Below, piece by piece: positions 5,115 through 6,649 of a stretch of DNA of 6,649 nucleotides. The translations under genes were made by a program, and so were the position numbers. The stretch is from JAFGKM01 sp964403465. Lineage in GTDB: Bacteria > Ratteibacteria > UBA8468 > B48-G9 > JAFGKM01. Numbering within the stretch: the first letter of the stretch is position 1; the number at the start of each line of letters is the position of its first letter. The stretch lies in the NCBI GenBank assembly GCA_964403465.1, contig CAYOFY010000079.1:1-6649 (forward strand), given 5' to 3'. Under the pieces are notes generated by a model, which was given only the letters and a program-made list of their open reading frames with translations, was not told the origin of the DNA and made no database searches.

Positions 5115-6472
5115 AGATAGGATTGGCAAAGGCTGTAATCACCCCGCCGGTCGGTTTTTCTCTTGTGGGTTATTTCCACGACCGGAGGTCAACCGGCATA
5201 CGGGATGACCTCTATGCAACTGCCTGCGTTCTTGAAGACCGGGGTAAGCTCTTCGCGCTGGTCTCCATGGATATCGTGTGGGTTTCCGATGCCACGGTAA
5301 GCAAGGTGGGGAGGATTCTTCGCAGAACAATTGACATACCGGACTCAAATATACTCATTCACGCAACCCATACCCATACGGGTCCCATCCCCGATAATTC
5401 GGGCAGGAACGTTTACAAGAGGGGTTTCTACGTTGAGCCCTGCTATATTGAGATACTTCCACTTTATGTCGCGGGAAGCATAAGGGCGGCCTATGAAAAC
5501 AGGAAAGAGGTATCGGTCGGTGTATCCTCAGGGCAGGTGGAAGGGCTTGCCTTCAACAGGCGATATCTCCTGAAAGACGGCAGGGTGATAACAAACCCCT
5601 GGGACAGGGTTGATGATATAGTTGAAAGTGCAGGTCCTGTTGACAGCACGGTCACCGTAATAAAAATAACGGACAGAAAAACGGGCGTTCTTGCAGGTGT
5701 CATTGTGAACTTTGCGTGCCATCCGGATACACTTGGAGACACTCTCATCTCCGGGGACTGGCCCGGGATGTTAAGGAACAAGCTCAAAAAGGAATTTCCT
5801 TCCGCAGAAATTCTCGTGCTCAACGGGCCTTCCGGCGACATAAACCATATCAACCCGGCTGACCCTGGCAGGAGAGGAGCGGAGATTCCCGACCATATAG
5901 CCGAGACCCTGAAAAAAAAGACCGTGCAGTTGTTAAAGAGAACAGAGGCAAAAGATGGTTCTCTTATGCGAACTTATGGCAGAAAGTTTCCCATGCCTCT
6001 GCGGCAGGTATCCGCCGCCGAACTTAAATCCGCCAAAGAAGTATTGAGAAACAAGAACCTGCCTTCGGATTCCCTGCAGCATATGATATCCTCTGCGCTG
6101 GCGCAGATTGCGCGGGAGAACAGGAGAAAAAAAACTCTTGAGATAAACGGTTTTTCCCTCGGGAAAAAGTTGCTGCTGGTTGGCTTGCCCGGAGAGATTT
6201 TTACCGAGATAGGGATGAAAATTAAGGAGATGGCATCTTTCAATCATACCGTAATCGCCCAGAACTCAAATGCCGCCCTCGGCTACGTGCCTTCCGAAAC
6301 AGCCTTTCTCCACGACGCAAAAAACACCTCCATAAGGCCGGGATACGGCACGAAGAGTCTGAAGGAAGCAATAGGCATAGACTGCAGTTACGAAACTTCA
6401 CCTTTAGCCTGCAACGTAAACAAATCTGCTGAAAAGACCATCCTTAGAGTCGTCAGGTCTCTTTGCGGGTAA
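5111..6472 (+). CDS. Neutral/alkaline ceramidase-superfamily hydrolase, short cytoplasmic form
   Basis: This 453-residue protein matches the catalytic domain of neutral/alkaline non-lysosomal ceramidases. Its start resembles other short bacterial homologues (KIGLAKAVITPPVG, residues 2-15). Likely zinc-site motifs are HATHTHTGP at 84-92 (His87, His89), NFACHPDT at 200-207 (His204), LPGE at 359-362 (Glu362) and GYVPSE at 391-396 (Tyr392). SGDWPG is at 214-219. The ceramidase hexapeptide GDVSPN appears as GDINHI at 242-247: the Asp is kept but the proposed catalytic Ser is Asn245. There is no signal peptide and no C-terminal Ig-like domain, whereas true ceramidases are secreted and about 650-780 residues long. 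It is therefore probably a cytosolic metal-dependent hydrolase acting on another amide or ester, perhaps on the product or substrate of the coupled oxidoreductase (inference). The superfamily call is good; the activity is unknown. Confidence 0.82.
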   Translation: MKIGLAKAVITPPVGFSLVGYFHDRRSTGIRDDLYATACVLEDRGKLFALVSMDIVWVSDATVSKVGRILRRTIDIPDSNILIHATHTHTGPIPDNSGRNVYKRGFYVEPCYIEILPLYVAGSIRAAYENRKEVSVGVSSGQVEGLAFNRRYLLKDGRVITNPWDRVDDIVESAGPVDSTVTVIKITDRKTGVLAGVIVNFACHPDTLGDTLISGDWPGMLRNKLKKEFPSAEILVLNGPSGDINHINPADPGRRGAEIPDHIAETLKKKTVQLLKRTEAKDGSLMRTYGRKFPMPLRQVSAAELKSAKEVLRNKNLPSDSLQHMISSALAQIARENRRKKTLEINGFSLGKKLLLVGLPGEIFTEIGMKIKEMASFNHTVIAQNSNAALGYVPSETAFLHDAKNTSIRPGYGTKSLKEAIGIDCSYETSPLACNVNKSAEKTILRVVRSLCG

Positions 6473-6515
6473 GAAAGAATACTGTAGAGGTTTTCTTTGA
6501 TTTTCAGATCATTTT

Positions 6516-6549
6516 CCTGTCGTGGATAATCTTCCAGTGTCCAGACAGG
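6516..6549. other. Imperfect 10-bp hairpin in the intergenic region
   Basis: CCTGTC-G-TGGA at 6516-6526 pairs with TCCA-GACAGG at 6540-6549. This makes ten base pairs with one bulged G (6522) and a 13-base loop. TTCCA at 6532-6536 offers a competing partner for the TGGA arm. No T run follows on the + strand, so it is not a standard intrinsic terminator. It lies 44 bases after the ceramidase-like gene and before the promoter at 6598, so it would be in the 3' untranslated end of that transcript. Confidence 0.45.
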
Positions 6550-6597
6550 GCTCCGACATCCCGTTGCCTCATTAATATTTCTATATAAAGAGCCCTT

Positions 6598-6627
6598 TTG
6601 ACAGTATCCTTCAGAAAACATTACAAT
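6598..6627 (+). promoter_or_regulatory. Sigma-70-type promoter for the next gene
   Basis: TTGACA at 6598-6603 is a perfect -35 hexamer. It is followed by an 18-base spacer and TACAAT at 6622-6627, a five-of-six -10 hexamer, in an AT-rich setting. The expected transcription start is near 6634, just before the Shine-Dalgarno sequence at 6635-6640. The mRNA leader would be only about ten bases. It marks the start of a new transcription unit after the ceramidase-like gene. Confidence 0.65.
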
Positions 6628-6644
6628 ATAAAAAAAGGAGAAGC

Positions 6645-6649
6645 GTGGA
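6645..6649 (+). CDS. Probable start of the next gene (truncated by the window end)
   Basis: AAGGAG at 6635-6640 is followed after four bases by GTG at 6645-6647, and the window ends two bases later. A near-consensus promoter directly upstream supports a real start. Nothing can be said of the product. The first in-frame codon could also be a later ATG outside the window. Confidence 0.4.

Noticed and set aside
6474..6498. AAAGAA / TTCTTT inverted repeat just after the last complete gene, as a terminator
   Set aside because: The 6-bp stem is almost all A-T with a 13-base loop and no following T run, too weak for an intrinsic terminator.
6564..6589. TTGCCT with TATATA/TATAAA as a second promoter
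   Set aside because: The spacer is only about 14-16 bases and the -35 is poor; the TTGACA-TACAAT pair downstream is far better.
6388..6621. A 77-codon minus-strand frame across the last intergenic region
   Set aside because: It overlaps the 3' end of the ceramidase-like gene by about 85 bases and runs through the + strand promoter. Its translation resembles nothing I know.

Overview
The window looks like a piece of the chromosome of an uncultured, Gram-negative-type bacterium. It holds six complete genes, all on the + strand, packed tightly with similar base and codon usage (many AGG/AGA arginine and ATA isoleucine codons). The gene order and protein style fit a PVC/Omnitrophota-like or similar candidate-phylum lineage, but this placement is a weak inference.

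Region 1 (1-79) holds no gene I can identify. It is rich in inverted repeats: a 12-base palindrome nested in a long hairpin, then a 6-base inverted repeat ending two bases before the first possible start codon of uppS.

Region 2 (80-4189) is an isoprenoid/envelope operon: uppS (polyprenyl diphosphate synthase), dxr (DXP reductoisomerase), rseP (site-2 intramembrane protease) and ispG (HMBPP synthase). Dxr and IspG are two steps of the MEP pathway, which makes the C5 units that UppS condenses into the C55 lipid carrier for peptidoglycan. dxr and rseP overlap by ATGA. The two junctions that are not overlapped, uppS-dxr and rseP-ispG, are filled almost exactly by two diverged copies of one ~47-base sequence. 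It runs from stop codon to start codon and has a small hairpin on the left and GGGGTAA directly before the ATG. These matched leaders in front of the two MEP-pathway genes are the most interesting signal here. cdsA, which often lies between uppS and dxr in other bacteria, is missing from that place.

Region 3 (4203-6472) is a two-gene unit: a Gfo/Idh/MocA-type NAD(P)-dependent oxidoreductase, and a short cytoplasmic member of the neutral/alkaline ceramidase superfamily, joined by an ATGA overlap. The second protein keeps the metal-site motifs, but has Asn where neutral ceramidases have the Ser of GDVSPN. It is therefore probably not a true ceramidase, and the pathway is unknown.

Region 4 (6473-6649) is an intergenic stretch. 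It holds an imperfect 10-bp hairpin, a near-consensus sigma-70 promoter (TTGACA, 18-base spacer, TACAAT), and a Shine-Dalgarno sequence followed by a GTG that probably starts the next gene just as the window ends.
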